Shown one piece after another: positions 16,548 to 26,184 of a stretch of 64,000 nt of DNA. How positions within the stretch are numbered: the stretch's first letter is position 1; every line of letters begins with the position of its first letter. The position numbers were made by a program, and so were the translations under genes. Location of the stretch: contig NZ_JACOQD010000001.1 in assembly GCF_014297365.1 (NCBI RefSeq), forward strand, positions 496,001 to 560,000, given 5' to 3'. This DNA comes from Winogradskyella echinorum (GTDB lineage Bacteria > Bacteroidota > Bacteroidia > Flavobacteriales > Flavobacteriaceae). The notes under the pieces were generated by a model. It was given only the letters and a program-made list of their open reading frames with translations. It did not search any database and was not told the origin of the DNA.

Positions 16548-17789
16548 TTACCTAATCTTCAGGGTTACTATTGATATTATGGCTAATAGAATTCCAATAA
16601 TCCAAAAGCGTGTTACTATTTTACTTTCGTGATATCCTGATTTTTGATAATGATGATGCAAAGGCGACATTTTGAAAATGCGTCGTCCCTCACCATATTT
16701 TTTTCTTGTGTATTTAAAATAGCTCACCTGTAACATCACGGATAAATTCTCCGCTAAGAAAATGCCGCATAGCACTGGTATTAACCATTCTTTTCTAACA
16801 GCAATTGCAATAACGGCTATAATACCACCTATTGTTAAACTACCTGTATCACCCATAAACACCTGTGCTGGATAAGCGTTATACCATAGAAATCCGACTA
16901 AGGCTCCTACAAATGCCGCAATGTAAATGGTGATTTCTTCAACCTTCGGTATGTACATAATATCCAAGTATTCCGAGAAAATAATGTTACCAGAAATCCA
17001 TGCAAATATTCCTAATGTTAAAACTACAATTGCTGATGTACCTGCTGCGAGACCGTCTATTCCATCTGTTAGATTAGCTCCATTTGAGACTGCCGTGACA
17101 ATTATAATTGTTACCAGAATAAAAATTACCCAAGCATATTTTTCTAACCCTGGACTAATCCATGTAATTAAATCTGAATAATCAAACTCGTTATTTTTAA
17201 CAAATGGAATTGTTGTTTTGGTAGATTTCTCTTCCACGTCAAACAACTTAGCTGCTGGTAAATCTGGATTTTCAGCTAACAATACTTTTTGTTCATGAAT
17301 TGGTAATTTTTCTTTTATGGTCACATCTTTATGAAAGAATAATGTAGCACCAACTATAATCCCTAAACCAACTTGACCAAGCACTTTGAATTTACCTTTT
17401 AAACCTTCTTTATCATTTTTAAATTTTTTGATATAATCATCAATAAACCCAATTGTACCCATCCAAAGGGTCGTTACAATAAGAAGAATGATGTAAATAT
17501 TTTCAAGCTTAGCTAAAAGTAATACAGGAATTAACGTTGCAAGGATGATTATGATTCCTCCCATTGTTGGAGTACCCGCTTTTTCTACTTGTCCCTCTAA
17601 ACCTAAATCACGAATGGTTTCACCAACTTGTTGTTTTTGCAAAAATCGAATGATACGTTTTCCAAAAATGGTAGAAATTAACAATGACAATATTATTGCC
17701 ATAGCTGCTCTAAAGGTTAAGAAACCAAATAGTGACGCTCCAGGAAATTGGAATTGTTGTTCTAAATATTCAAATAAATAATACAGCAT
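16548..17789 (-). CDS. mraY: Phospho-N-acetylmuramoyl-pentapeptide transferase
   Basis: 413 residues with about ten membrane helices. The active-site sequence [13 protein letters not shown] (DDxxK), [15 protein letters not shown] and the C-terminal MSPLHHHYQ histidine motif are all present. It transfers phospho-MurNAc-pentapeptide to undecaprenyl phosphate to form lipid I. About 60 extra residues after the first cytoplasmic loop (around 155-215) explain the greater length than E. coli MraY (about 360) and are common in Bacteroidota. It follows murE by 4 bp. Confidence 0.96.
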   Translation of the reverse strand: MLYYLFEYLEQQFQFPGASLFGFLTFRAAMAIILSLLISTIFGKRIIRFLQKQQVGETIRDLGLEGQVEKAGTPTMGGIIIILATLIPVLLLAKLENIYIILLIVTTLWMGTIGFIDDYIKKFKNDKEGLKGKFKVLGQVGLGIIVGATLFFHKDVTIKEKLPIHEQKVLLAENPDLPAAKLFDVEEKSTKTTIPFVKNNEFDYSDLITWISPGLEKYAWVIFILVTIIIVTAVSNGANLTDGIDGLAAGTSAIVVLTLGIFAWISGNIIFSEYLDIMYIPKVEEITIYIAAFVGALVGFLWYNAYPAQVFMGDTGSLTIGGIIAVIAIAVRKEWLIPVLCGIFLAENLSVMLQVSYFKYTRKKYGEGRRIFKMSPLHHHYQKSGYHESKIVTRFWIIGILLAIISIVTLKIR

Positions 17790-17793
17790 CTAT

Positions 17794-19257
17794 CTATTTT
17801 TGTAATTGTTTTAAAAATTCTTGAACCGTTTTATAATCATCAAAATCAAAGCGTTCGCCTTTAATTTCTTGGTAGGTTTCATGCCCTTTACCAGCAATTA
17901 GAATAATATCTTTTGCTTCTGCCATTTGGCAAGCTGTTTTAATGGCCTGCTTTCTATTTGTAATCGACAAGGTTTTTTTAAAATTCTGTGGCTCTACCCC
18001 CTTTTCCATATCCTCGATTATGGTTTCTGGCACTTCACTTCGTGGGTTATCACTGGTAAAAATTGCTTTGGTACTCAAAGCCGAAGCGATATGTGCCATT
18101 TTTGGACGCTTTGTTTTATCTCTATCGCCACCACAACCAATAACCGTAATTAAGGCTTCATTTTTAGTCCTTATGTTATTGATAGTTTCAAGCACATTCT
18201 TTAAAGCATCAGGTGTGTGCGCATAATCTACAATAGCAGTAATTTTTTCATCAGAAATGAAGTACTGAAAACGTCCAGACACATTTTCGAGTTCACTAAT
18301 AAGTCTTAAAATTTCATCTTTTTCTAATCCTAATAATTCAGCTGATCCATAAATAGCCAAAATATTATACGCATTAAAACTTCCTATTAATCTTGTCCAA
18401 AGCTCACTATCATTTACTTTTAATAAAAGTCCACTGAATTCATTTTCTAAAATTTGCGCTCTATAATCTGCATAATTCTTTAAAGCGTAAGTGTATTTTT
18501 TGGCTTGGGTATTTTGAAACATTACCAAGCCATTTTTATCATCCATATTAGATAATGCAAAAGCATCTTTTGGTAATTGATCAAAGAACCTTTTTTTAAC
18601 ATCCCTATATTCGGCAAACGTTTCATGGTAATCTAAATGATCGTGAGACAGATTAGTAAAAATTCCACCAGCAAAGCGTAAACCCTCTGTTCTGCATTGA
18701 TGAATGCCATGCGAACTCACTTCCATAAAACAGAACTCCACACCTTCATCATTCATCTGTTTTAAATACTTGTTAATCACCAAAGAATCTGGTGTTGTAT
18801 GTGTAGCCTTATAAGTAGTATCATCTACCATAATCTTAACTGTAGACAACAATCCAACTTTATAGCCTGCTTTTTTAAAGAGTTGATACAACAAACTTGA
18901 TACTGTAGTTTTTCCATTTGTACCAGTAACACCTACTAACTTTAAATTTGCAGAAGGGTGTTCATAAAAATTAGCTGCCATATAAGCTAATGCCTGATTA
19001 GAATTTGCTACTTCTATATAAGCCACACCATCTTTAAGAAGATCTGGAAGCTTTTCGCATATTATTGCAGTTGCACCAGCTTCAATTACATTGTCAATAT
19101 ATTTATGCCCATCAGTTACGGTTCCAGCAATAGCTACAAATACATCATTAGTTTGAATTTTCCTTGAGTCGAATTCAATCTTATTAACAGTAATGCTTGT
19201 GCTACCTACAACAGCATTAATAGTAACCTTATACAATATGTCTTTTAATATCATCAT
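17794..19257 (-). CDS. murE: UDP-MurNAc-tripeptide synthetase (meso-diaminopimelate-adding)
   Basis: 487 residues. The ATP loop GVTGTNGKTTVSS, NLSHDHLDYHETF, DYAHTPDAL and the specificity motif DNPR (in FTSDNPRSE) are visible. DNPR indicates that the third residue added is meso-diaminopimelate and not lysine, so the peptidoglycan should be of the DAP type. It overlaps the preceding transpeptidase gene by 4 bp. Confidence 0.96.
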   Translation of the reverse strand: MMILKDILYKVTINAVVGSTSITVNKIEFDSRKIQTNDVFVAIAGTVTDGHKYIDNVIEAGATAIICEKLPDLLKDGVAYIEVANSNQALAYMAANFYEHPSANLKLVGVTGTNGKTTVSSLLYQLFKKAGYKVGLLSTVKIMVDDTTYKATHTTPDSLVINKYLKQMNDEGVEFCFMEVSSHGIHQCRTEGLRFAGGIFTNLSHDHLDYHETFAEYRDVKKRFFDQLPKDAFALSNMDDKNGLVMFQNTQAKKYTYALKNYADYRAQILENEFSGLLLKVNDSELWTRLIGSFNAYNILAIYGSAELLGLEKDEILRLISELENVSGRFQYFISDEKITAIVDYAHTPDALKNVLETINNIRTKNEALITVIGCGGDRDKTKRPKMAHIASALSTKAIFTSDNPRSEVPETIIEDMEKGVEPQNFKKTLSITNRKQAIKTACQMAEAKDIILIAGKGHETYQEIKGERFDFDDYKTVQEFLKQLQK

Positions 19258-21266
19258 GATGCGTCTAAAACAATTGTTTGATTGGTTTTTAACTTTTGAT
19301 GTCTTTCAATGGATTGCTTTTTTACAGTTCCACTGCCATTCAATTTCACCTTAACCTTAACTTGTAAATTTTCAAGTAGCGCAATAGCATCCATTGCTGG
19401 CATACCGACAACACTTGGCATTAACTCTTTATATTTACGTGCATTTTCGTAGTAATCTTCAAAATCTTTATTCACTAAATTATTTTTGAAGTCTAAAGTT
19501 TTAACTTCATCTATAATTGGTGTATCTGTATATATTTTTTGAGCAATTCTTTTAAAAACCGGACCAGAAACATCGGCACCGTAATAACCAACTTCTGTAC
19601 TTGGTTTATGAATAACCACGATGCATGAGTATTTTGGATTATCGGCAGGGAAATAACCTGCAAAAGAAGAGATGTATTTTTTATCTTTATTCCACTTTTC
19701 AAAATTTGCATAATCCGTTCTAGCTGTTCCTGTTTTACCAGCCATAGAAAAGGTCTCAGAATACATACGTTCACCTGTTCCTCGGATTATTACATTTTTT
19801 AGAATGTCTTGAATTTCAGCTAAGGTTTTATCTGTACAGATTTTATCAACTAGCACTTCTTTTTTAAATACTTCAATTTCTTTATCAAAAGACTTTACCG
19901 ATTTTATAAAACGCGGTTTAATTAATTCACCATTATTAGCTATAGCATTGTAAAATGCCAAGGTTTGCAACGGTGTTATAGTAAGATTGTAACCATAAGC
20001 CATTGACGGCAAGGCATTTCTACTCCAGTTTGCAGCTCCAGGCTCAGGAATATCCGGAATTCCCTCTCCCATTATTGGAATATCTAAAGAATCATTGAGC
20101 TTCCAACGTTTTAGGTGCTTTATAAACTTCTTAGGTTGCTTAGCATAATTTTCATCAATGATTGTGGCCAAACCAATATTAGACGACACCTCTAAAGCTC
20201 GAGCAACTGAAATCTCTCCAAACCCATTACCCGAATCGTTAATAGGACGACCATAAAACATCTTTCTACCTTTTTTTGTGTCAACAATTGTAGAAGTATC
20301 CACTACTTTATCCTCTAACGCAGCCATTAAAGCCATTACCTTAAAGGTTGAGCCAGGTTCATGAGATTCGTAAACGGCATAATTACGCTTTTCATAATAA
20401 GTCCCTTTTGAGGTTATAGCTAAATTGGCAATAGCCTTAACCTCGCCTGTTTTTACATCCATCACCACAACACAACCGTGTTCTGCTTGGTACTTTTCTA
20501 ACTGACCTAACAGTGAATGATGCGCTATATCCTGAATATTAACATCTATAGTTGTATAAACATCATAACCGTCTTTTGGCTCTATTTGATCAAAATCGGC
20601 AATTGGCTTCCATTGTCCATTACCTATTTTTTGCTTAAGGCGTTTTCCGCTTTTTCCTCTTAAATATTTCTCTCCAAAAGCACCATCAATACCAGCTCTA
20701 GTAACATTACTATCTTTATCAAAACGTTCATAACCAATAGAACGCGATGCTATTTCGCCCATAGGATGTTCACGTCTTGTAGTCTGCTCAACAATTAATC
20801 CACCTTTAATTGCACCAAGGTTTAATAGTGGGAAATTGCGCATTCTTATGTAATCGGAATAACTAATATTACGTGCTAGTAAGAAATATCTATTCTTATT
20901 CTCTCTAGCTTTTCTAATCACATTTTTATAATAAGATGCTGGTTTCCCTTTGTACGCATGAAGCGAATCTGCCAATGCACCTAGAAGCTCATCAAACAAA
21001 GCTTGCTTAGCCTGAATTGCATCAATTCTTATATCGTATTTTGGAATAGACGTTGCTAATAAGCTTCCATCAGCCGAATATACATTTCCGCGGTTAGCAG
21101 GTATTGGAAAGTCCTTTATGGTACGTTTTTCAGCTAATGCCCTGTATTCATCGCCTTGAATAAATTGAATGGTACATAGCTTAAACACCACAGCCAAAGC
21201 AAAGACAAACATGCAGCCTGCCACGAAGTACAATCTGTTTAATATGTGAGTTTCTGTTGTTGCCAA
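19254..21266 (-). CDS. ftsI: Division transpeptidase FtsI (class B penicillin-binding protein)
   Basis: 670 residues. An N-terminal membrane helix (about 11-32) is followed by a dimerisation/pedestal domain with IPANRGNVYSADGSLLATS, and a transpeptidase domain with the active-site motifs STFK (306-309), SSN (361-363) and KTG (511-513). About 60 C-terminal residues (from MPSVVGMPAMDAIALL) form a PASTA-like domain, which E. coli FtsI lacks but Bacteroidota enzymes have. It cross-links septal peptidoglycan with FtsW and is the target of beta-lactams. Confidence 0.95.
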   Translation of the reverse strand: MATTETHILNRLYFVAGCMFVFALAVVFKLCTIQFIQGDEYRALAEKRTIKDFPIPANRGNVYSADGSLLATSIPKYDIRIDAIQAKQALFDELLGALADSLHAYKGKPASYYKNVIRKARENKNRYFLLARNISYSDYIRMRNFPLLNLGAIKGGLIVEQTTRREHPMGEIASRSIGYERFDKDSNVTRAGIDGAFGEKYLRGKSGKRLKQKIGNGQWKPIADFDQIEPKDGYDVYTTIDVNIQDIAHHSLLGQLEKYQAEHGCVVVMDVKTGEVKAIANLAITSKGTYYEKRNYAVYESHEPGSTFKVMALMAALEDKVVDTSTIVDTKKGRKMFYGRPINDSGNGFGEISVARALEVSSNIGLATIIDENYAKQPKKFIKHLKRWKLNDSLDIPIMGEGIPDIPEPGAANWSRNALPSMAYGYNLTITPLQTLAFYNAIANNGELIKPRFIKSVKSFDKEIEVFKKEVLVDKICTDKTLAEIQDILKNVIIRGTGERMYSETFSMAGKTGTARTDYANFEKWNKDKKYISSFAGYFPADNPKYSCIVVIHKPSTEVGYYGADVSGPVFKRIAQKIYTDTPIIDEVKTLDFKNNLVNKDFEDYYENARKYKELMPSVVGMPAMDAIALLENLQVKVKVKLNGSGTVKKQSIERHQKLKTNQTIVLDAS

Positions 21267-21360
21267 AGTCTATTGCTCTTGTGATTTTACTCGATAATCG
21301 AGATTTTAATACCATTAAGACTAATAAAAATCCTAACTTATTTTTTTATTTATACAAACC

Positions 21361-21678
21361 CTACTTTGAGGTTCTTACTACTATTTTTGTTGGCGGATTT
21401 AAAGAAATCTCAATACCTTTTTCCTTCATTTCTGCCTCTACAAAAGATTCTTTTTTTAGACGCATTAACTTCCCTCTTTTATCCACAAATGCCGAACGCA
21501 ATTCCTTAACTTCATTAGTTAACTTTGCAATCTCATACACCTTTTTATCTGCACTATGTGAGCTCGCAATCATTATAATCGCTAGGACTGAAATAAAAAT
21601 GATGATGCGCCAATTTTTAAACGAATCATCACTGATTAGAAACTTTCCACGTAATATGCTGTAGATGTTTTTCTTCAT
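21361..21678 (-). CDS. ftsL: FtsL-like divisome membrane protein
   Basis: 105 residues with a short cytoplasmic N-terminus, a single membrane helix (WRIIIFISVLAIIMIASS, about 23-40) and a helical, charged periplasmic part (VYEIAKLTNEVKELRSAFVD) suited to a coiled coil. Sequence identity to known FtsL is weak, and the assignment rests on topology, size and position between rsmH and ftsI. It overlaps rsmH by 4 bp. Confidence 0.85.
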   Translation of the reverse strand: MKKNIYSILRGKFLISDDSFKNWRIIIFISVLAIIMIASSHSADKKVYEIAKLTNEVKELRSAFVDKRGKLMRLKKESFVEAEMKEKGIEISLNPPTKIVVRTSK

Positions 21679-22583
21679 ATCTTTTCAGCAACTCGAAGCT
21701 TTGCACTTCTTGCTCTATTATTGACTTTTATTTCTGATTGTGATGGAATTATCAGTTTACCTACTTTCTTTAAAGGCACTTCAAAATTCCCAAACATATC
21801 GCGCTCTGGCTCACCTTCAAACAAACCATTTCTAATAAAGCGTTTTACTAATCTATCTTCTAAAGAATGGTAGGATATAAAACTTAATCTCCCACCTTTC
21901 TTTAAAATTTCTGGTGTTTGAAGCAATAACTCTTTTAATACTTCAATCTCCTGATTCACTTCAATTCTAATCGCTTGATAGATTTGAGCTAAAACCTTGT
22001 TTTCTTTTTGATGATTTAAAAAGGGTTTTAAAACCGCTTTTAATTGCTCGCTTGTTTTTATCTCCTCTTTCACTCTTTCTGCGACAATAACTCTTGCCAT
22101 TGCTGGCGCTTGTCTTAACTCACCATACTGTAAAAGCACATTTTTTATTCGCTCCTCAGAGTAATTATTCACCACCTCAAAGGCAGACAATTTATTATCC
22201 TGATTCATGCGCATGTCTAAATCGGCTTCAAAGCGTGTAGAAAAACCACGTTCTGCAACATCAAATTGATGTGATGACACACCGAAGTCCGCCAATACAC
22301 CATCAACCTCCTTAACACCATAAAATCTTAAGAACCTTTTTATATATCTAAAATTCTCATTTATGAGAACAAATCGATCATCTTCAATAGCATTAGCTAA
22401 TGCATCTTTATCTTGATCGAATGCATATAATTTTCCTTTTGGACCAAGCCTTGATAATATCTCTTTGCTATGACCACCACCACCGAAAGTGACATCTACA
22501 TAAACACCATTAGGTTGAATATCTAAACCATCAACAGTTTCTTTTAGTAATACCGCATTATGATAATCCATTGTCATCTTCAT
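21675..22583 (-). CDS. rsmH: 16S rRNA (cytosine-1402-N4)-methyltransferase
   Basis: 302 residues. The SAM-binding motif VYVDVTFGGGGHSKEIL is followed by AFDQDKDA, DGVLADFGVSSHQFD, GFSTRFEADLDMRM and FISYHSLEDRLVKRF, the standard RsmH/MraW set. It methylates C1402 in the decoding centre. The start may be at Met5 (22571, MDYHNAVLL). The gene overlaps the mraZ end by up to 26 bp. Position two in the dcw operon is the usual one. Confidence 0.96.
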   Translation of the reverse strand: MKMTMDYHNAVLLKETVDGLDIQPNGVYVDVTFGGGGHSKEILSRLGPKGKLYAFDQDKDALANAIEDDRFVLINENFRYIKRFLRFYGVKEVDGVLADFGVSSHQFDVAERGFSTRFEADLDMRMNQDNKLSAFEVVNNYSEERIKNVLLQYGELRQAPAMARVIVAERVKEEIKTSEQLKAVLKPFLNHQKENKVLAQIYQAIRIEVNQEIEVLKELLLQTPEILKKGGRLSFISYHSLEDRLVKRFIRNGLFEGEPERDMFGNFEVPLKKVGKLIIPSQSEIKVNNRARSAKLRVAEKI

Positions 22584-23028
22584 CTTGTCCCATTACTTCT
22601 TCTGCAAGGTCAGCAAAGTCTGATGCAGCATCGTCAATAGCTTGTTCATATTTATCCTTATCCCAGATTTCAATAATATTAACTGCAGAAGCCAACACCA
22701 CTTGCTTTGAAATACCAGAAAAACTGATTAGATCTTTAGGAATCAATAGTCGCCCAGCATTATCAACTTCAACCATTTTAACTCCAGCTGTAAAACGTCT
22801 TATAAAATCGTTATTTTTCTTCTTAAACCGATTAAGCTTATTCACCTTCTGCATCATTGCATTCCACTCAGACATTGGATATAATTCTAAACACGGTTGA
22901 AAAACAGCACGCTTCAACACAAAACCATCCTGCAAAGCACCTGCTAACTGTTTCTTTAAAACAGCCGGAATCATTAGTCTTCCCTTGACATCAGCTTTAC
23001 ACTCGTATGTTCCTATGAATGAATTCAA
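22558..23028 (-). CDS. mraZ: Transcriptional regulator MraZ
   Basis: 156 residues from a TTG start: MNSFIGTYECKADVKGRLMIPAALKK-like (here AVLKKQL) and a second SpoVT/AbrB-type half with VEVDNAGRLLIPKDL. MraZ forms rings and controls its own dcw operon through phased TGGG-type repeats. The frame also stays open to a GTG at 23085, but that codon lies inside the operator repeats listed next, so the shorter start is preferred. The length matches family members (about 150). Confidence 0.92.
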   Translation of the reverse strand: MNSFIGTYECKADVKGRLMIPAVLKKQLAGALQDGFVLKRAVFQPCLELYPMSEWNAMMQKVNKLNRFKKKNNDFIRRFTAGVKMVEVDNAGRLLIPKDLISFSGISKQVVLASAVNIIEIWDKDKYEQAIDDAASDFADLAEEVMGQDEDDNGLS

Positions 23029-23080
23029 CGTATTTGTTTTACCACTTAAACGATTAAGATTCAAATATATTGAAAAAAAC

Positions 23081-23105
23081 ACCACTTTTTACCACATACT
23101 CCCAC
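23081..23105 (-). promoter_or_regulatory. MraZ operator: three repeats with a 10-bp period
   Basis: On the minus strand GTGGG, GTGGT and GTGGT occur at 23105-23101, 23095-23091 and 23085-23081, each separated by exactly 5 bp. This matches the known MraZ site architecture of TGGGN repeats with 5-bp spacers. It lies about 50 bp upstream of the preferred mraZ start and should mediate autoregulation of the whole division operon. Confidence 0.75.
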
Positions 23106-23442
23106 TTTTGTTAATAAGTTTTGTATTTATATTTTTTCAAATCAAAAAGAAGTCAATGAAATTGATATTTATGAAAGATTTTTAAAGTGGTAATTATTAA
23201 CAATGATCTGTTTTAAATTTTTCGTTTGGAAACATCGAAAAATGATAGATATATTTTTATTCAAAAGGATTTAGTTATATTTATTCAGTAGAAATTAAAT
23301 TTGTTTTAAAAAACAACAAAATTTAATTTTACATCAGTAACCACTTCGTTAGTCCATGTTTTTGTTTCATTTATTTTTATCAATTTATAAATGAAAAAAA
23401 TCATGTACTTTTGTTTTCAACACTAAAAGCACCAACTTATAG
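23106..23442. other. Divergent intergenic region between mraZ and a hydrolase gene
   Basis: This 337-bp AT-rich region separates the dcw operon from the plus-strand hydrolase. No open frame in it is convincing. It must carry the dcw promoter, but I could not find a good TTTG/TAnnTTTG pair on the minus strand. A plus-strand -7 box near the right end is listed separately. Confidence 0.55.
23406..23413 (+). promoter_or_regulatory. -7 box of the hydrolase-engB transcript
   Basis: TACTTTTG fits TAnnTTTG exactly and lies 29 bp before the ATG at 23443. The -33 region (ATTTATA) only partly fits TTTG. Confidence 0.45.
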
Positions 23443-24207
23443 ATGACACACCTTTTAAAAAAAGAAAAGGATTATAGATATATTGAAGTAGGAGAAGGAA
23501 CACCAATTATTGTGTTGCACGGATTGATGGGTGGACTCAGTAATTTTGATGCTGTAACTAATTTTTTTAGTACAAATGGATATAAGGTTATTATACCAGA
23601 ACTCCCTATTTACACCATGTCTCTGTTAAAAACTAACGTAAAAAGCTTTGCCAATTACCTCAAAGAATTTATTGAATTTAAAGGTTTGGAAGAAGTCATT
23701 TTATTAGGAAATTCTTTAGGCGGACACATTGGTTTGTACCATACAAAATTATATCCAGAAAAGGTTAAATCACTAATCATTACTGGTAGTTCTGGACTAT
23801 ATGAAAGTGCCATGGGAGGTGGATATACAAAACGCAGTGATTACGAAGTTATAAAGAAAAAAGCACAAGATGTCTTTTATGATCCTGAGGTTGCTACTAA
23901 AGAAATCGTTGACGAAGTTTACGAAACAGTTAATAACAGAAATAAGCTTATAAAAACCTTAGCTATTGCTAAAAGTGCTATTAGACACAATATGGCTAAA
24001 GACTTACCAAAAATGCACACACCAACTTGCATTATTTGGGGTAAAAACGATAATGTAACACCTCCTGAAGTTGCAGAAGAGTTCCATCAATTATTACCAG
24101 ATTCTGACTTGTTTTGGATTGATAAATGTGGCCATGCCGCCATGATGGAACACCCAGAGGAGTTCAACAAAATTCTTAAAGGGTGGTTAGAATCTAAAGG
24201 CTTTTAA
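23443..24207 (+). CDS. Alpha/beta-hydrolase
   Basis: 254 residues, cytoplasmic (no signal peptide). The oxyanion segment is HGLMGGLSNF, the nucleophile elbow GNSLGG has S91, the acid lies in WGKNDNVTPP, and the catalytic histidine in CGHAAMMEHPEEF. These make a complete catalytic triad of the MhpC/BioH-like branch. The substrate cannot be predicted. It lies 52 bp upstream of engB on the same strand, an arrangement I recall from other flavobacteria, and the two probably share a transcript. Confidence 0.85.
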   Translation: MTHLLKKEKDYRYIEVGEGTPIIVLHGLMGGLSNFDAVTNFFSTNGYKVIIPELPIYTMSLLKTNVKSFANYLKEFIEFKGLEEVILLGNSLGGHIGLYHTKLYPEKVKSLIITGSSGLYESAMGGGYTKRSDYEVIKKKAQDVFYDPEVATKEIVDEVYETVNNRNKLIKTLAIAKSAIRHNMAKDLPKMHTPTCIIWGKNDNVTPPEVAEEFHQLLPDSDLFWIDKCGHAAMMEHPEEFNKILKGWLESKGF

Positions 24208-24259
24208 AGTATACCACTAAGTTTAATTAAATAAGACTCTTGCTTCTGCAGGAAGTATC

Positions 24260-24874
24260 ATGAAAATAAAATCAGCTGAATTTGTAGTTAGTAATTCTGA
24301 AGTGGCAAAATGCCCTAAGAACAACTTGCCAGAATATGCTTTTATAGGACGAAGTAATGTTGGTAAATCTTCGTTAATAAATATGCTAACAGACAGAAAG
24401 AGTTTAGCAAAAACATCTGGACGACCTGGAAAAACTCAACTAATTAATCACTTTATAATTAATGATAGTTGGTACTTAGTTGATTTACCTGGTTATGGTT
24501 ATGCACGTGTTTCAAAAACTTCGAAAAAGAAATTTCAAAAGTTTATTACCAATTATTTTGAAAAACGACAACAACTTATTTCGGCATTTGTATTAGTAGA
24601 TATTAGACATAAACCTCAGCCTATTGATTTAGAATTTATGCAATATTTAGGTGAAAGCGGCATTCCGTTTGGTATTATATTTACTAAAGCAGATAAGCTA
24701 AAACCTATGGCTATAGACCGTCATGTTAATGAATATTGCGAAGAGTTATTAAAAACATGGGAAGAAATTCCTCAATATTTTGTAACCTCATCATCTAAGC
24801 ATATCGGCAAAGAAGATGTTCTAGATTTTATTGGAAATATAAATGAAGAAATAGAGCAATTGAAGAATCAATAA
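24260..24874 (+). CDS. engB: Ribosome biogenesis GTPase EngB/YsxC
   Basis: 204 residues. G1 loop GRSNVGKSS (30-38), switch G2 GRPGKTQ, G3 DLPGYGYA, G4 TKAD and G5 TSSSK are all present. It is an essential GTPase for large ribosomal subunit assembly. The length is normal. It is convergent with the small membrane protein gene at 24888, only 13 bp away, and no obvious terminator hairpin separates them. Confidence 0.96.
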   Translation: MKIKSAEFVVSNSEVAKCPKNNLPEYAFIGRSNVGKSSLINMLTDRKSLAKTSGRPGKTQLINHFIINDSWYLVDLPGYGYARVSKTSKKKFQKFITNYFEKRQQLISAFVLVDIRHKPQPIDLEFMQYLGESGIPFGIIFTKADKLKPMAIDRHVNEYCEELLKTWEEIPQYFVTSSSKHIGKEDVLDFIGNINEEIEQLKNQ

Positions 24875-24887
24875 AATAAACTTTATT

Positions 24888-25064
24888 TTAATTTTCACCT
24901 TCTTTTTTCTGCAAAACGTTAATTAACACTATCCCTAAAACACCACCAATAAGAGCTCTTATAACGCTTCCCATTTTTGGAAATTCCATAGAAAATCCTG
25001 AATCTAATAACAAGCTAGACACTACAAATACTAGTAAAAAAATTATCTGACCCTTTCTATTCAT
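24888..25064 (-). CDS. 58-residue membrane protein
   Basis: On the minus strand an ATG at 25064 opens a 58-codon frame starting MNRKGQIIFLLVF. It has two hydrophobic segments (about 7-24 and 33-51) and a charged end KKEGEN. It follows the ABC permease gene by 17 bp in the same direction. No family is recognised. The hydrophobic-basic-hydrophobic pattern and tight spacing support a real gene. Confidence 0.55.
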   Translation of the reverse strand: MNRKGQIIFLLVFVVSSLLLDSGFSMEFPKMGSVIRALIGGVLGIVLINVLQKKEGEN

Positions 25065-25081
25065 AATTAAATATTTTGTTT

Positions 25082-26176
25082 TTAAGTTTTTACATCCAAA
25101 GCATCTCTCAAGGCATTACCAACCAACATAAATGCCATTACCAGCAACATAATACAAAAGCCAGGTATTAATGCTAAATACGGTTTACCTAAAATGATAT
25201 AATTATAGTGGTCTTTTATCATAGCACCCCAACTTGCCATTGGTGGTTGCGCACCTATTCCTAAAAAACTTAATCCGCTTTCTATTAGAATTGCAGCTGC
25301 AAAATTAGCGGCAGATATAACAATTAAAGGCCCGAATATGTTTGGTAAGATATGTTTTGTTACAATTCTATAATCATTATAACCTAACGCTTTAGCGGCA
25401 GTTACATATTGCATTTCCTTTGCACTTATTATCTGTCCTCTCACTACTCTAGCGACTTCCACCCACATCGTTAAACCTACAGCAATAAACACTTGCCAAA
25501 ATCCCTTACCTAAAGCTAAAGTAATTGCAATTACCAATAACAAAGTCGGTATTGACCATGTAATATTAATGATCCACATAATAAAAGCATCCACTTTTCC
25601 TCCATAATAACCCGCTAAACTTCCCATTAAAAGACCAACTAATAATGAAATAAAAACAGCCACAAAACCTATAAAAAAGGAAATACGGGAGCCAATTAAA
25701 ATTCGACTTAAGTAATCTCTACCATATTTATCTGTACCGAAAATAAAGTTTCTATTATCTATGTATTCTTTATAATCCTTTTCAGGAAACTTACTTAATG
25801 CAATCTGTTTCTCTAAGCCTTGTAAACCATCAGAAGTATATTCTATATAAGTTAAAATACCATCATTAACTTTATAAGACTGAATAGGGATTTCTGTATC
25901 GGTATTCTCTTCACCAAAAAATAATTGAGACATAAAATTTTGATCAGATTCTATGCCTGAAGGAATGGTAAGCATCTGCACTTCGAAACCTGGTGATTTT
26001 GAATGGATAGACAAATGCATTTGATTTGCATTTTTTGAAGCATCTGGCGCAAATAAATATGCAAAAATTGAAAGGAGACCAATACAACCAATTATACTTA
26101 TACTAAAAACGCCCCAAAAGTTTTTTTTAAACTTTTGAAGCGCTAATCTTGTAAGTGAATTATTTTGGTTTCCCAT
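25082..26176 (-). CDS. ABC transporter permease, peptide/nickel (OppC/DppC) type
   Basis: 364 residues. An N-terminal helix is followed by a periplasmic loop of about 100 residues, then five more helices. The permease EAA-like loop is VRGQIISAKEMQYVTAAKALGYNDYRIVTKHILPN, matched by the coupling-helix pattern of OppC. The long periplasmic insertion between helix 1 and the permease domain is typical of Bacteroidota members. No ATPase, partner permease or binding protein is nearby, so the transporter must be assembled with subunits encoded elsewhere. It lies 8 bp after the protease gene. Confidence 0.88.
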   Translation of the reverse strand: MGNQNNSLTRLALQKFKKNFWGVFSISIIGCIGLLSIFAYLFAPDASKNANQMHLSIHSKSPGFEVQMLTIPSGIESDQNFMSQLFFGEENTDTEIPIQSYKVNDGILTYIEYTSDGLQGLEKQIALSKFPEKDYKEYIDNRNFIFGTDKYGRDYLSRILIGSRISFFIGFVAVFISLLVGLLMGSLAGYYGGKVDAFIMWIINITWSIPTLLLVIAITLALGKGFWQVFIAVGLTMWVEVARVVRGQIISAKEMQYVTAAKALGYNDYRIVTKHILPNIFGPLIVISAANFAAAILIESGLSFLGIGAQPPMASWGAMIKDHYNYIILGKPYLALIPGFCIMLLVMAFMLVGNALRDALDVKT

Positions 26177-26184
26177 TTATAGTT

